This document shows positions 26,285 to 35,344 of a stretch of 64,000 nucleotides of DNA, one piece after another. The stretch lies in NCBI RefSeq assembly GCF_011067745.1, contig NZ_JAAMPJ010000016.1:1-64000 (forward strand). Direction: 5' to 3'. The notes under the pieces were generated by a model that saw nothing but the letters and a program-made list of their open reading frames with translations, was not told where the DNA came from and searched no databases. A program made the position numbers and the translations under genes. Position 1 is the stretch's first letter; the number at the start of each line of letters is the position of its first letter. The stretch is from Lentzea alba. GTDB lineage: Bacteria > Actinomycetota > Actinomycetes > Mycobacteriales > Pseudonocardiaceae.

Positions 26285-28048
26285 ATGTCGCACACCTTCC
26301 GCGTCGACCTGCGCGGCATCATCGACCTGCTCAGCCATCACCTGTACAGCAGCCCGCGCGTCTACGTGCGCGAACTGCTGCAGAACGCCGTCGACGCGAT
26401 CACGGCGCGGCGTGAGCTCGACCCGTCGTGCCCGGCCGAGGTCACGATCACCTGCGGTGCCACGCTGTCGATCACCGACACCGGCGTGGGGCTCACCGAG
26501 ACCGAGGTGCACGAGCTGCTGTCGACGCTCGGGCGCACGTCGAAGCGCGATGACCTGGGGTTTGCCCGCGAGGGGTTCCTCGGCCAGTTCGGCGTCGGCA
26601 TGCTGTCGTGCTTCCTCGTGGCTTCTTCAGTGACAGTCGTCACTCGGTCCGCGCGCGGTGGCGCGGCGGTGCGTTGGGAAGCGGATTCCTCGGGCAACTA
26701 CACGGTGTCTGTTGTAGACGGTGAGGTCCCGATCGGGACGACGGTGACGCTGACCGCGTCGCGCGGCAGCGAGCACTGGCTGGAAGCGGACGTCGTGCGG
26801 CCGTTGGTCAGCGACTACGGCGATCTGCTCCCGGCGGTCGTGACCCTGGGCGGCGCAGCCGTGACCCGCGGCGAACGGCCGTGGGACAGCGCCGATGACG
26901 GAGAGGACGCCGACCTCACCGAGTACTGCGAGCAGGTCTTCGGGTTCACGCCGTTCGAGGCGATCCCGATCGAGGTCGAGGCGGCGGGACTGACCGGTGT
27001 CGCGTTCGTGCTGCCGGAGGGCGTGCACCCCGGGACGCGGCAGACGCACCGGGTGTATTTGAAGCGGATGCTCGTCGGGGACAACGTCGAGGGCCTGCTG
27101 CCGGACTGGGCGTACTTCGTGCGGTGCGTGGTCGACGCGTCCGCGATCCGGCCGACGGCGTCGCGCGAGTCGCTGTACCAGGACGAGATGCTGCTGGCGG
27201 TGCGCGAGGAGCTGGGCGAGCAGATCCGCGACTGGCTGATCAGGCTGGACGCGATCGAACCGCGCCGTGCCGGCGAACTGCTGGCCGCGCACCACCTGGG
27301 GATCAAGTCGCTGGCGCGGTCCGACGACGAGATGCTGCGGCTGGTCGAGCGCTGGCTGCCGTTCGAGACGACGGACGGCGCGATCCCGTTGCGGCAGTTC
27401 AGGCGCAAGCACGGCGCGATCCTCTACATCCCGGACGTCGACGAGTTCCACCAGCTGGCGCCGGTCGCGGCCGCGCAGGGGCTGGGGCTCGTGAACGCCG
27501 GCTACGCCTACGACATGGAACTGCTGAACCGGCTGAGCGCGCTGGACGGTCCCGCCGTCGCGCGCCGGGTGGCACCGACCGAGCTGCTGGCGGCACTGGC
27601 CGACCCGGAACCGGACGTCGAGACGGCGTTGCGGCTGCGGTTGTCCGAGGGCGCGGCGGCGCTGGACCGGCACGACTGCGACGCGGTGATCCGCGACTTC
27701 GACCCGGTCTCGTTGCCCGCACTGCTGATCAGCAACGCCGAGCAGCAGCGCAAGCTCGACACCGAGCAGACCGCGGAAGAGGTGGCGGACCCGTTGTGGG
27801 CGGAGCTGCTCGGACAGCTCACCGCGGGCTCCGACACGTCCCGGCCCGAGCAGCTGGTGTTGAACTGCCGCAACCCGCTCGTGCAGCGGCTGGCCAGGTT
27901 GACCGACCCGGCGCTGGTGGAGCTGACGCTCGAATCTCTTTACGTGCACGCCGTTCTGCAGGCGCGGCGGGCGATGCGACCGAAGGACACGGCGGCGCTG
28001 AACCGCTCGTTCCTGGAACTTCTCGACCGCGCCGTTGGGGGCAAGTGA
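26285..28048 (+). CDS. HSP90-family ATPase, divergent from HtpG
   Basis: 587 residues. The GHKL ATPase domain is intact: ELLQNAVDAI (Glu and Asn for Mg-ATP), DTGVGLTETE, and GQFGVGMLSCFLVAS, followed by GTTVTL. A middle domain with HRVYLKRMLVGDNVEGLLPDW and RPTASRESLY (catalytic-loop Arg) follows, then a divergent C-terminal part with no EEVD tail. True HtpG is about 630 residues and more conserved, so this is a separate subfamily. ATG 26285 follows TAGGAT by 10 nt, arguing against ATG 26273, which overlaps that hexamer. The TPR gene starts 1 bp after the stop, so they probably work together. Confidence 0.9.
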   Translation: MSHTFRVDLRGIIDLLSHHLYSSPRVYVRELLQNAVDAITARRELDPSCPAEVTITCGATLSITDTGVGLTETEVHELLSTLGRTSKRDDLGFAREGFLGQFGVGMLSCFLVASSVTVVTRSARGGAAVRWEADSSGNYTVSVVDGEVPIGTTVTLTASRGSEHWLEADVVRPLVSDYGDLLPAVVTLGGAAVTRGERPWDSADDGEDADLTEYCEQVFGFTPFEAIPIEVEAAGLTGVAFVLPEGVHPGTRQTHRVYLKRMLVGDNVEGLLPDWAYFVRCVVDASAIRPTASRESLYQDEMLLAVREELGEQIRDWLIRLDAIEPRRAGELLAAHHLGIKSLARSDDEMLRLVERWLPFETTDGAIPLRQFRRKHGAILYIPDVDEFHQLAPVAAAQGLGLVNAGYAYDMELLNRLSALDGPAVARRVAPTELLAALADPEPDVETALRLRLSEGAAALDRHDCDAVIRDFDPVSLPALLISNAEQQRKLDTEQTAEEVADPLWAELLGQLTAGSDTSRPEQLVLNCRNPLVQRLARLTDPALVELTLESLYVHAVLQARRAMRPKDTAALNRSFLELLDRAVGGK

Positions 28049-28049
28049 C

Positions 28050-30752
28050 ATGGCCGACTTCACCGCCGAGGACGCCGAAAAGGCGTTTCTCGAGGCCTAC
28101 AACATGCCGACGGGCATGCCGAAGCACGAGGCTCTGGAACGGGCCGCGCGCATGTCCGACGCGCTCGGGCACCTGCCGCTCGGCGTGTCGTGCCGGATCG
28201 CGTTGATCGACTCGGCCTACTACCTGTCGCGCTACGACCTGATGCTGGCGCCGTTCGCGTGGGTGCGGGCCGCCGAGGAGAAGGACCCGGAGGCGTTCAA
28301 CGACTACGAGCGCCACTCGCTGAACTGGTCGCACAAGTGGGTCGCGACGGGGCTGCGCCGGGACCCGCGGTTCTCGCTGGAGCAGCTGCAGGCGGTGATC
28401 GGGCAGCTCGCCGATCGCTACGGGCGGCTCGGGTTCTCGGTGCAGCCGGTGCACGGTGCGCGCGCCGAGTACGCCTACCACGTCGGTGACATGGTCGGGC
28501 TCGCCGAACACCTCGGGAAGTACCTGGCCACCGAGTCCGGGCCGATGGCGGACTGCGACGCGTGCGTGGTCGAGGAACAGGTCTGGATGCTGGCCCGGCT
28601 GGGCCGCCACCAGGAGGCCGCCGCACACGGCTGGGAAGGCCTGTCCGGCAACACGAACTGCAGCACGCAGCCGCAGGGCATCCTGTCCGCGCTGCTGTGG
28701 CCGTTGCTGGAGATCGGCGACACCGAACGCGCGGCGCACGCGCACACGACCGCATACCGGTTGATCAAGGAAGACGAGATCACCTCGTACGTGCACGAGC
28801 ACATCCGGTTCTGCGCGCTGACGGGCAACCTCGCGCGCGGCGAGAAGATCCTGCGCCGGTCGCTGCACAAGGTGAAGGGCGAGCAGCTGCCGGCCGACGA
28901 GATGTCGTTCGCGGAGTGCGCCGCCGTGCTGCTGAAGCGGCTTCCGGCCGACACGGAGTTCGAGGTGCCCGCGGTCGGGTCGCGGACGGCGGCCGAGCTG
29001 CTCGACCGGTTGTCGAAGCGGGCGTTGCAGCTGGCGAGGCAGTTCGACGAGCGCAACGGCACGCCCACCTGGGTCGAGCGGGTGACGAAGTCGTTGGAGC
29101 AGGCCGACTACCCGCACGTCGAGCTGGCCGTCCCGTCCGCTCCGCCGCCCGCTCCCGCCGAGGAGTCCGTCGTGTTCGGCGACCCGGTGGAGATCGCCGA
29201 GGCGATGGTGACGCTGTACGACCAGGGCGACTTCGTGAAGGCGCGGCGGATGCTCGACTCGCTGCCCGCGGACATGGACCCGTTGCTGCCGCCCGATCTC
29301 GCCGCGCACGCCGGCATCCGGCGGATGACGACGGGACTGGTGCCGTTCGACTTCTCGGTGTTCGAGGAGCTGCTGACGGCACTGCCAGCCGACCTCGCGC
29401 TGCGCTACCAGGCGAGGCTCGCGGTCGGGCTCGAGAACGGCCTGGAGATCGCCGAGAAGTGCCTGGCCGAGGCCGAGAGCGACTTCACCCGCACGGTCGC
29501 GGCGTTGACGCTGGCCGAGCTGCTGGACGACGCGCACAACCACGAGCGGGCCTCCGAGATGCTCGCGCTGGCGTCCTCTTTGGACGTTGCGGCGCTGCGC
29601 GGCCGGGTGCTGGTCGAGGCGGCGGAACACCGGGCGCGGCAACAGGATCTCGAAGGCGCCCACACCGACGTCAAGGCGGCGATGGCGGGCGACCTGCCTC
29701 CCAGCGCGCGGTTCGAGGGCTTCCGGCTACAGCTTCGGCTGGAAACGGTGCTGGCCCGCGTACCCGAGGCGATGGCGACGGCCCGCGCGTTCGTGGCGGC
29801 GTTCCCGCTGCCCGAATCCGCCGAGGCGCGCTGGTACCAGGTGGCGTCGATCCAGGAACTGGACCAGGAGGGCGCGTGCCTGGCCGACCTGCGCGAGGCC
29901 GTGGCGATCTCGCGCACGCACCTCTCCCCCGGCCACACCGCGCACTTCTGCTTCGCGCTGAGCGGCGGTTACGTGCAGACGGACCGGTTCGTCGAGGCCG
30001 CCGAGGTGCTGGAGGAGTCACTGCGGCTGCTGCAGGAGGGCCAGGACGACCTGCGGCTGCAGGTGGTGTTCCGGCTCGGGCAGGTGTGCCGCAAGCTGGG
30101 CGAGTTTCCCGCCGCCGAGCGGTACCTGCGCGAGGCCTCCGTTCTGCTGCCGCCCGAGGAGGCGGGGCGCCGGGCGTTCCTGCTGGACGCGCTCGCGTCG
30201 GTGCAGGGCCGCTTGGACAAGCACGACGAGGCCATGGCTTCCTGGCGGGCGGCCGCCGCGTTGTGGCAGCAGGAGGGCAACGTCTCGGAGGCGATCGGCT
30301 CGCTGATCGAGCTGGCCTCGAACCTGCCGGACGACGAGATCGTCGAGACCCGCGCCGCGGTCGACGAGGCCGAGGCGCTGCTGCCGACGCTGAACGATCT
30401 GCGGGAGGTCACCCGGCGGCAGGCGGAGATCGTCGCGATCCGGGCGTGGGTGTACGGCCAGACCGGTGAGTTCGCGCAGGCGATGAAGCACTACCGCGAC
30501 GCCGAGGCGTTGGTGGTGTCGCTGGGCGACGAGAACTGGCGGGTGTTCACCGTGCTGCGGGCCGCCAACGTGCTGCTGAACGCCGACGACGCCGAGGGCG
30601 CGGAGGCCGAGGCGCGCCGGGCGGCATCGCTGCTGCCCGACGACGACCTGGTCGGGAACGTGCTGTCGGTGCTCTCGGAAGCGTTGCGGCGCCAGAACAA
30701 GCCCTCCGGCACCGACCCGCTGGTGCGCGAGCTGACCGCTCGGCTGGACTGA
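28050..30752 (+). CDS. Large TPR protein partnered with the HSP90-like ATPase
   Basis: 900 residues, soluble and almost wholly helical, with no signal peptide. The N-terminal 370 residues contain irregular helical repeats (MPKHEALERAARMSDALG, MVGLAEHLGKYL). A Pro/Ala linker at about 360-375 is followed by repeats whose spacing fits TPRs, clearest in ADLREAVAISRTH, RFVEAAEVLEESLRLL, EFPAAERYLREAS and EFAQAMKHYRDAEAL. TPR proteins commonly bind HSP90 in eukaryotes, via the EEVD tail that is absent here, so the contact must differ. Start chosen at ATG 28050, one base after the previous stop. Confidence 0.88.
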   Translation: MADFTAEDAEKAFLEAYNMPTGMPKHEALERAARMSDALGHLPLGVSCRIALIDSAYYLSRYDLMLAPFAWVRAAEEKDPEAFNDYERHSLNWSHKWVATGLRRDPRFSLEQLQAVIGQLADRYGRLGFSVQPVHGARAEYAYHVGDMVGLAEHLGKYLATESGPMADCDACVVEEQVWMLARLGRHQEAAAHGWEGLSGNTNCSTQPQGILSALLWPLLEIGDTERAAHAHTTAYRLIKEDEITSYVHEHIRFCALTGNLARGEKILRRSLHKVKGEQLPADEMSFAECAAVLLKRLPADTEFEVPAVGSRTAAELLDRLSKRALQLARQFDERNGTPTWVERVTKSLEQADYPHVELAVPSAPPPAPAEESVVFGDPVEIAEAMVTLYDQGDFVKARRMLDSLPADMDPLLPPDLAAHAGIRRMTTGLVPFDFSVFEELLTALPADLALRYQARLAVGLENGLEIAEKCLAEAESDFTRTVAALTLAELLDDAHNHERASEMLALASSLDVAALRGRVLVEAAEHRARQQDLEGAHTDVKAAMAGDLPPSARFEGFRLQLRLETVLARVPEAMATARAFVAAFPLPESAEARWYQVASIQELDQEGACLADLREAVAISRTHLSPGHTAHFCFALSGGYVQTDRFVEAAEVLEESLRLLQEGQDDLRLQVVFRLGQVCRKLGEFPAAERYLREASVLLPPEEAGRRAFLLDALASVQGRLDKHDEAMASWRAAAALWQQEGNVSEAIGSLIELASNLPDDEIVETRAAVDEAEALLPTLNDLREVTRRQAEIVAIRAWVYGQTGEFAQAMKHYRDAEALVVSLGDENWRVFTVLRAANVLLNADDAEGAEAEARRAASLLPDDDLVGNVLSVLSEALRRQNKPSGTDPLVRELTARLD

Positions 30753-30805
30753 TTGATGAGGGGAGCTTTCATCAACCTGAGGTTGATGAAAGCTCCCCTC
30801 ATCAA
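30753..30805. terminator. Bidirectional terminator, 25-bp perfect nested hairpin
   Basis: Arms 30753-30777 and 30781-30805 are perfect complements around a TGA loop. Each arm also contains its own inverted repeat (TTGATG...CATCAA). It begins right after the TPR stop and overlaps the last codons and stop of the convergent S41 gene, so it can end transcription from both sides. Confidence 0.9.
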
Positions 30806-31689
30806 CTAGAGGTCGCCTTCTCGTAGGCGACCTCGAACGCCTTGTCCGCGGGCACCTCGATGTGCGGGACCACTCCGACGCCTTCCCAGTTGGTGCCGGA
30901 GATCGGGTTGATCGCACGACCGTTGGGCACCGACGACTTGAGGTGCGGGCCGACGCGGTAGCGCTCGCCTGGGTTGGCGCCGCCCTTGGTGGTCTCGCCG
31001 ATGAGGGTGGCGCGCTTGTTCTGCTGCAGGTTGTAGCTCAGTTCCTCCGCACCGGAGAACGTGCGGCCGCTGGTGAGGACGTACACCGGCTTCGTGCCGC
31101 CGAACTTCGGGCCCGGCACGTGCGGGAGCGTCCAGTACTGCTGGGTGCTGTCGTCCGGGCGGTTGTAGATGTCGTTGAGGTGCACCTGTTCGTCGAACAG
31201 GTAGCTGCAGACCAGCGCGACCGTGTTCGGGTCGCCGCCGCCGTTCTTGCGCAAGTCGATGATCAACGCGTCGGTGTGCGCGAGGAGGTTCATCGCGGCG
31301 GTGATGGCGGGCGTGGCGACCTCGGCGTCGTGCAGCAGACTCAGCTCCAGCAGGCCGACGTTGCCTTCCAGCCGCTCGATCTTCCTGATGCCGAACGCGT
31401 CGAGCTCGGCTTCCTTCCGGTACGCCACCGCGTCCCACACCGATTCCTGATCCGTCTCGGGGATCTCGGTTTCGCTGTACAGCAGGCGGAGGTGCTTGTC
31501 CCCGTTGACGCTCTGCAGGTCTTCGGTGACTCGGGCCGCGAAGTCCTCGTCGTCGGAGGCGTCGGCGTACGCGCCCTCCGCCAGACGAGTGCGCAGGACG
31601 TTCGCGATCTCGTTGGCCGTGTCCGGAAAGACGTAGTAGGAAGCGAGCTGGGAGCACAGGAGTTCGATCTCGGGTTCGCGCACCGGCAC
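30802..31689 (-). CDS. S41 family peptidase (IRBP/tail-specific protease-like)
   Basis: 295 residues without a signal peptide. An N-terminal helical region (EIELLCSQLASYYVFPDTANEI) precedes the S41 core: ALIIDLRKNGGGDPNTVALVCSYLF, the nucleophile Ser in LTSGRTFSGAEELSYNL, and ATLIGETTKGGANPGERY. The lack of a PDZ domain and the TFSGAEE motif resemble the IRBP-like branch rather than CtpA. GTG 31689 chosen; another GTG at 31683 is possible. The stop codon lies inside the bidirectional terminator. Divergent from the P450 by about 36 bp. Confidence 0.85.
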   Translation of the reverse strand: MPVREPEIELLCSQLASYYVFPDTANEIANVLRTRLAEGAYADASDDEDFAARVTEDLQSVNGDKHLRLLYSETEIPETDQESVWDAVAYRKEAELDAFGIRKIERLEGNVGLLELSLLHDAEVATPAITAAMNLLAHTDALIIDLRKNGGGDPNTVALVCSYLFDEQVHLNDIYNRPDDSTQQYWTLPHVPGPKFGGTKPVYVLTSGRTFSGAEELSYNLQQNKRATLIGETTKGGANPGERYRVGPHLKSSVPNGRAINPISGTNWEGVGVVPHIEVPADKAFEVAYEKATSS

Positions 31690-31725
31690 ACGATACGAGA
31701 CGCACGGCGAACCGCCAGCGGATTT

Positions 31726-32901
31726 TTGGCGTGGGTACAGGATGTGCACCCCGACTGGCAGTTCGACCACATCGATCCGTTGCTGGCCAACCCTTTGAAC
31801 GAGGTACTGGCCGGCCTGCGCGCACAGTGTCCTGTCGTGCATTCCACCCGGCACGGCGGGTTCACGGCCGCGCTCACCTACGACACGATCAAGCAGATCC
31901 TCGGCGACCACGGCACTTACAGCTCGATCGACGGCATCGCCATCCCGCGGCTGACGATGACCGGCAAGCCTCCCGTCGACTTCGACCCGCCGCTGCACAC
32001 CATGTACCGCAAGATCCTGCAGCGGCACTTCACCCGCACGGCCGTGGCGCAGTACGACGACACCTTGCGCACGTTGGTCCGGCATCGGATCAAGGAACTG
32101 CTCGCGCAGGGCTCGGCCGATCTGGTGCCGGCGCTCGCGCACTACCTTCCGCCCGCCGCGATCGCGTTGATCCTCGGCATGCCGCCGGAGGACGGCGGGA
32201 AGTTCCTGGTGTGGCTGGACCGGCTGTTCCTCGCCGCCCGCACCGCTGATCGGGAAGCGGGCGACCTGGCGTTGGGCGAGTTCAAGGGCTACATCGCCGA
32301 CCAGCTCGAACAGCAGCGCGCGGCGGGCGCGGACACCGTGGCGCTGGCGATCGCCGACGGGACCGTCGACGGACGGCCGTTGAGCGCCGAGGAGCAGATC
32401 GGGATGTTCGTGTTCCTGATCATCGCCGGGCACGAGACGACCGTGCACGGGCTCAGCTCGATGCTCTACTTCCTGCCGACCGTGGACGGGTTGCGGGCAC
32501 GGCTCGTCGAGGAACCCGCGTTGCTGCCGCGGATGGTCGACGAGTGCCTGCGCATCGAGTCGCCGGTGGTGGGGATCGCGCGGACCGCCCACGCCGAGAC
32601 GGCGCTGGTACCCGACGGCAGGCGGGTCCTGGCGGTGCTCAACGCGGCCAACCACGACCCGGCGGTGTTCGAGGCGCCGACGGAGTTCCGGTGCGAACGC
32701 GACCGGAACCCGCACCTGGCGTTCGGCTACGGCGTGCACCGGTGCGTGGGCGAGCACCTGGCGTTGCTGGAGATGCGGATCGTCGCCGAGGAGGTGCTCA
32801 GCCTGCTGCCGGACTACCGGTTCGCGCCGGACTTCCGTCCACAGTGGAGCGGCGGGAAGATGACCCGGGGCATCGAGTCACTTCCCGTTCAGCTGCGCTG
32901 A
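31726..32901 (+). CDS. Cytochrome P450
   Basis: 391 residues if the TTG at 31726 is used, 385 from GTG 31744; neither has a good ribosome-binding site. The I-helix is IIAGHETTVHGLS, the ExxR motif is DECLRIESP, and the haem loop is FGYGVHRCVGEHLA with the axial Cys. It is a soluble class I bacterial P450 that needs ferredoxin; no ferredoxin or reductase gene is beside it. Substrate unknown. The 3' end overlaps the convergent methylase gene by 13 bp. Confidence 0.9.
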   Translation: MAWVQDVHPDWQFDHIDPLLANPLNEVLAGLRAQCPVVHSTRHGGFTAALTYDTIKQILGDHGTYSSIDGIAIPRLTMTGKPPVDFDPPLHTMYRKILQRHFTRTAVAQYDDTLRTLVRHRIKELLAQGSADLVPALAHYLPPAAIALILGMPPEDGGKFLVWLDRLFLAARTADREAGDLALGEFKGYIADQLEQQRAAGADTVALAIADGTVDGRPLSAEEQIGMFVFLIIAGHETTVHGLSSMLYFLPTVDGLRARLVEEPALLPRMVDECLRIESPVVGIARTAHAETALVPDGRRVLAVLNAANHDPAVFEAPTEFRCERDRNPHLAFGYGVHRCVGEHLALLEMRIVAEEVLSLLPDYRFAPDFRPQWSGGKMTRGIESLPVQLR

Positions 32902-33707
32902 TCCCGCGCCGAGGCGTAGAGGCAGACCGCGGCGGCCGTCGCGAGGTTCAGGCTCTCGGCGGCCCCGTACAGCGGCACCTTCAGCGAGGTGTCGAGCTGC
33001 GCGAGCACGTCGTCGGGCAGGCCGTGGGCCTCGCTGCCGAACACCCACGCGGTGGGCTGCGCCAGGTCGCCCTTGGCGGAGGCCTCGACGAGGTCGTCCT
33101 TCGCGTACCCGTCGGCGGCGACGAGCTTCAGTCCGGCCTGGCGGCAGGCGGCGAAAACCTCGGCGGCGTCCCGGGAACGCGCGATCGGCAGGTGGAACAG
33201 CGAACCGGTGGAGGCGCGCACGCACTTGCCGTTGTGCGGATCGACCGTGTCCCCCGCGAAGATCACCGCATCCGCCCCGGCCGCGTCGGCCACGCGCGTG
33301 ACGGTGCCCGCGTTGCCGGGGTCCGAGACGCCGTAGAGCACGGCGACGAGGCGTGGGCTACCTGCGAGAGCCTGGTCGAGAGGCTGCGGCACGGCGTCGC
33401 AGACCGCGATGAGCCCTTGGGGCGTCACGGTTTCCGACAGCGAGGCGGCGGCCTTGTCGGTGACCTCGCTGATCCGGATGCCTGCGGCGGAGGCGGTCTG
33501 GAGCAGTTCGGCGTTGCGTTCCGCGGCCGTTGCCGTGACGAAGAGTTCGTGCACCTCACCGTTGCGCCAGGCGAGTGCTTCGCGGACGGCCTGGGCTCCC
33601 TCGACGAGGAAGCGGCCGGCCTTGTCACGGCCCTGGCGGCGGGTCAGGTGGCGAGCAGCAACGACCCGAGGCGTCCGTTCGGTGAACGGATCTGCCTCGG
33701 GTCGCAA
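32889..33707 (-). CDS. SpoU/TrmH-type RNA 2'-O-methyltransferase
   Basis: 272 residues. N-terminal substrate-binding domain (RDKAGRFLVEGAQAVREAL) and a SPOUT knot with LYGVSDPGNAGTVTRVADAAG, WVFGSEAHGLPDDVL and the C-terminal SLNLATAAAVCLYASARDQR loop. It resembles the rRNA methylases usually found next to rplT and called TsnR-like. The start is unclear: the only start codon between rplT and the conserved TPRVVAARHL is TTG 33705-33707, used here. It follows rplT by 35 bp and is probably co-transcribed with infC-rpmI-rplT. Confidence 0.88.
   Translation of the reverse strand: MRPEADPFTERTPRVVAARHLTRRQGRDKAGRFLVEGAQAVREALAWRNGEVHELFVTATAAERNAELLQTASAAGIRISEVTDKAAASLSETVTPQGLIAVCDAVPQPLDQALAGSPRLVAVLYGVSDPGNAGTVTRVADAAGADAVIFAGDTVDPHNGKCVRASTGSLFHLPIARSRDAAEVFAACRQAGLKLVAADGYAKDDLVEASAKGDLAQPTAWVFGSEAHGLPDDVLAQLDTSLKVPLYGAAESLNLATAAAVCLYASARDQRS
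33662..33704 (-). terminator. Hairpin between rplT and the SpoU gene
   Basis: Arms CGACCCGAGGC (33662-33672) and GCCTCGGGTCG (33694-33704), 11 bp perfect. It lies after rplT but inside the first codons of the methylase, so it could partly terminate transcription or slow methylase translation. There is no U-tract. Confidence 0.5.
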
Positions 33708-33742
33708 GCTTGCTCGGTGAGCGCTGTCGCGAGCGTGCTGGC

Positions 33743-34132
33743 TCAGGCCTGGTCCCCGGCCGGAGCGTTCACGTCGGCCGGCAGCGCGCCGCGGGCGATC
33801 TCGACGAGAGCCGAGAAGGCGTTGGCGTCGTGCACGGCCAGGTCCGCGAGGATCTTGCGGTCGACCTCGACACCACCCAGGCGCAGGCCCTGGATGAGAC
33901 GGTTGTAGGTCATGCCGTTCGCGCGGGCAGCGGCGTTGATGCGCTGGATCCACAGCTTGCGGAAGTCGCCCTTGCGCGCACGCCGGTCGCGGTACGCGTA
34001 GTTGAGCGAGTGGAGCACCTGCTCCTTGGCCTTGCGGTACAGCCTCGAGCGCTGGCCACGGTAACCGCTGGCCAGTTCGAGGGTGGTACGGCGCTTCTTC
34101 TGGGCGTTTACAGCCCGCTTGACGCGTGCCAC
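33743..34132 (-). CDS. rplT: 50S ribosomal protein L20
   Basis: 129 residues, normal for actinobacterial L20 ([38 protein letters not shown]). It binds 23S rRNA early in 50S assembly and, in many bacteria, represses its own operon. The last of the three infC-rpmI-rplT genes, 65 bp after rpmI. Confidence 0.98.
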   Translation of the reverse strand: MARVKRAVNAQKKRRTTLELASGYRGQRSRLYRKAKEQVLHSLNYAYRDRRARKGDFRKLWIQRINAAARANGMTYNRLIQGLRLGGVEVDRKILADLAVHDANAFSALVEIARGALPADVNAPAGDQA

Positions 34133-34197
34133 GGGTCCATCCTGTCGATCTCAAGGGGGCGGGTCGGGGCCGCCCCGAGTTAGCTAAGGGAAAGCGG

Positions 34198-34392
34198 TCA
34201 GAGACCGAGCAGCTTCTTCAAGCGCGGCGCGTCAGCGGGAGACACCACGACCGTGCCGGCCATGCGGCGCGTCTCGCGGCTGGACTTGACCTCCAGGCGG
34301 TGGCGCTTGCCCGTCTTCTCACGGACGATCTTCCCGCTGCCGGTGACCTTGACTCGCTTCGAGGTCCCCTTGTGCGTCTTGTTCTTCGGCAT
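34198..34392 (-). CDS. rpmI: 50S ribosomal protein L35
   Basis: 64 residues, strongly basic ([23 protein letters not shown]). Complete and typical in length. It lies between infC and rplT in the standard order. Confidence 0.98.
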   Translation of the reverse strand: MPKNKTHKGTSKRVKVTGSGKIVREKTGKRHRLEVKSSRETRRMAGTVVVSPADAPRLKKLLGL

Positions 34393-34444
34393 TTCCGTCC
34401 TCGTCTCGTACTACCCACCGGGTCGGGGGCGGTGCGCGTGCGTC

Positions 34445-35059
34445 CTATTCGGCGGCTTCGGCGGCGTCGTCACCTTCGACGACGCCGTCCTGGTCCTGCT
34501 TGACCGGACGCGGCTTGATGTTCTTGTGCGGCGCCAACACCATGATCATGTTGCGGCCGTCCTGCTTCGGGTTGGACTCGACGAAGCCCAGCTCCGCGAC
34601 GTCCTCCGCCAGCTTCTGCAGCAACCGGTAACCGAGCTCCGGGCGCGACTGCTCGCGGCCGCGGAACATGATGGTCACCTTGACCTTGTTCCCGTGCGAC
34701 AGGAAGCGGGCCACGTGGCCCTTCTTCGTCTGGTAGTCGTGCGGGTCGATCTTCGGCCGGAGCTTCTGCTCCTTGATCACGGTCAGCTGCTGGTTACGGC
34801 GAGACTCACGAGCCTTCTGGGCGGTCTCGTACTTGAACTTGCCGTAGTCCATGAGCTTGCATACCGGAGGTCGAGCCTGCGCGGCGACCTCGACGAGGTC
34901 CAGATCCGCTTCCTGCGCGAGTCGGAGTGCGTCCTCGATGCGAACGATCCCGACCTGCTCGCCGTTCGGCCCGACCAGACGGACCTCAGGCACGCGGATG
35001 CGGTCGTTGATGCGCGGCTCGGTGCTCACAGGAGCACCTCGGTTCGAGGGACTTGTCAT
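34445..35059 (-). CDS. infC: Translation initiation factor IF-3
   Basis: 204 residues: N-terminal domain ([23 protein letters not shown]), linker around [16 protein letters not shown], and C-terminal domain ending in the usual [14 protein letters not shown]. An acidic tail ([12 protein letters not shown]) is added, as in many actinobacteria. ATG 35059 has AAAGGA six bases upstream; a second start, GTG 35029, is possible. Here the start is an ordinary ATG, not the AUU used for autocontrol in enteric bacteria. Behind a long leader with an attenuator-like hairpin. Confidence 0.97.
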   Translation of the reverse strand: MTSPSNRGAPVSTEPRINDRIRVPEVRLVGPNGEQVGIVRIEDALRLAQEADLDLVEVAAQARPPVCKLMDYGKFKYETAQKARESRRNQQLTVIKEQKLRPKIDPHDYQTKKGHVARFLSHGNKVKVTIMFRGREQSRPELGYRLLQKLAEDVAELGFVESNPKQDGRNMIMVLAPHKNIKPRPVKQDQDGVVEGDDAAEAAE

Positions 35060-35299
35060 TCACGTCCTTTAAGACTCGTTTGCGCCAAAGACAAGAGCCC
35101 CGTCGTCGATGTCGACGACAGGGCCCGCTTCCGACCGATCACCAACCTGACCCGAAGGCACCCGTGTGCCCTGTGTCAGGAGGACCGGACCCGGCCACCT
35201 CTTGAGGCGGTGAACGCGGGTGGGAGCGGGGCTCCACTTGCCGCCCTCGCACTAACGAGAGCTGGTCGCAGCCGAAATAGTAGCAGACGACCTTGTCAA
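35060..35299 (-). promoter_or_regulatory. infC leader with attenuator-like hairpin
   Basis: On the minus strand TTGACA (35294-35299) and TACTAT (35277-35282) are promoter-like though their spacing (11 bp) is short. A leader of about 210 nt follows. Near its end is a 12-bp stem with one mismatch, GCCCCGTCGTCG (35097-35108) / CGACGACAGGGC (35113-35124), followed in the leader by CTCTTGTCTTT, the form of an intrinsic terminator. This suggests attenuation, possibly by L20 or IF-3. Confidence 0.6.
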
Positions 35300-35344
35300 C
35301 CCCCGAATCGAGGCGGTGTGTCGCCCGCTTGCTTGAATGTCCGG

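Noticed and set aside
27819-29663. 614-codon open frame opposite the HSP90/TPR genes
   Set aside because: Crosses two genes on the other strand and shows only low-complexity residues; shadow.
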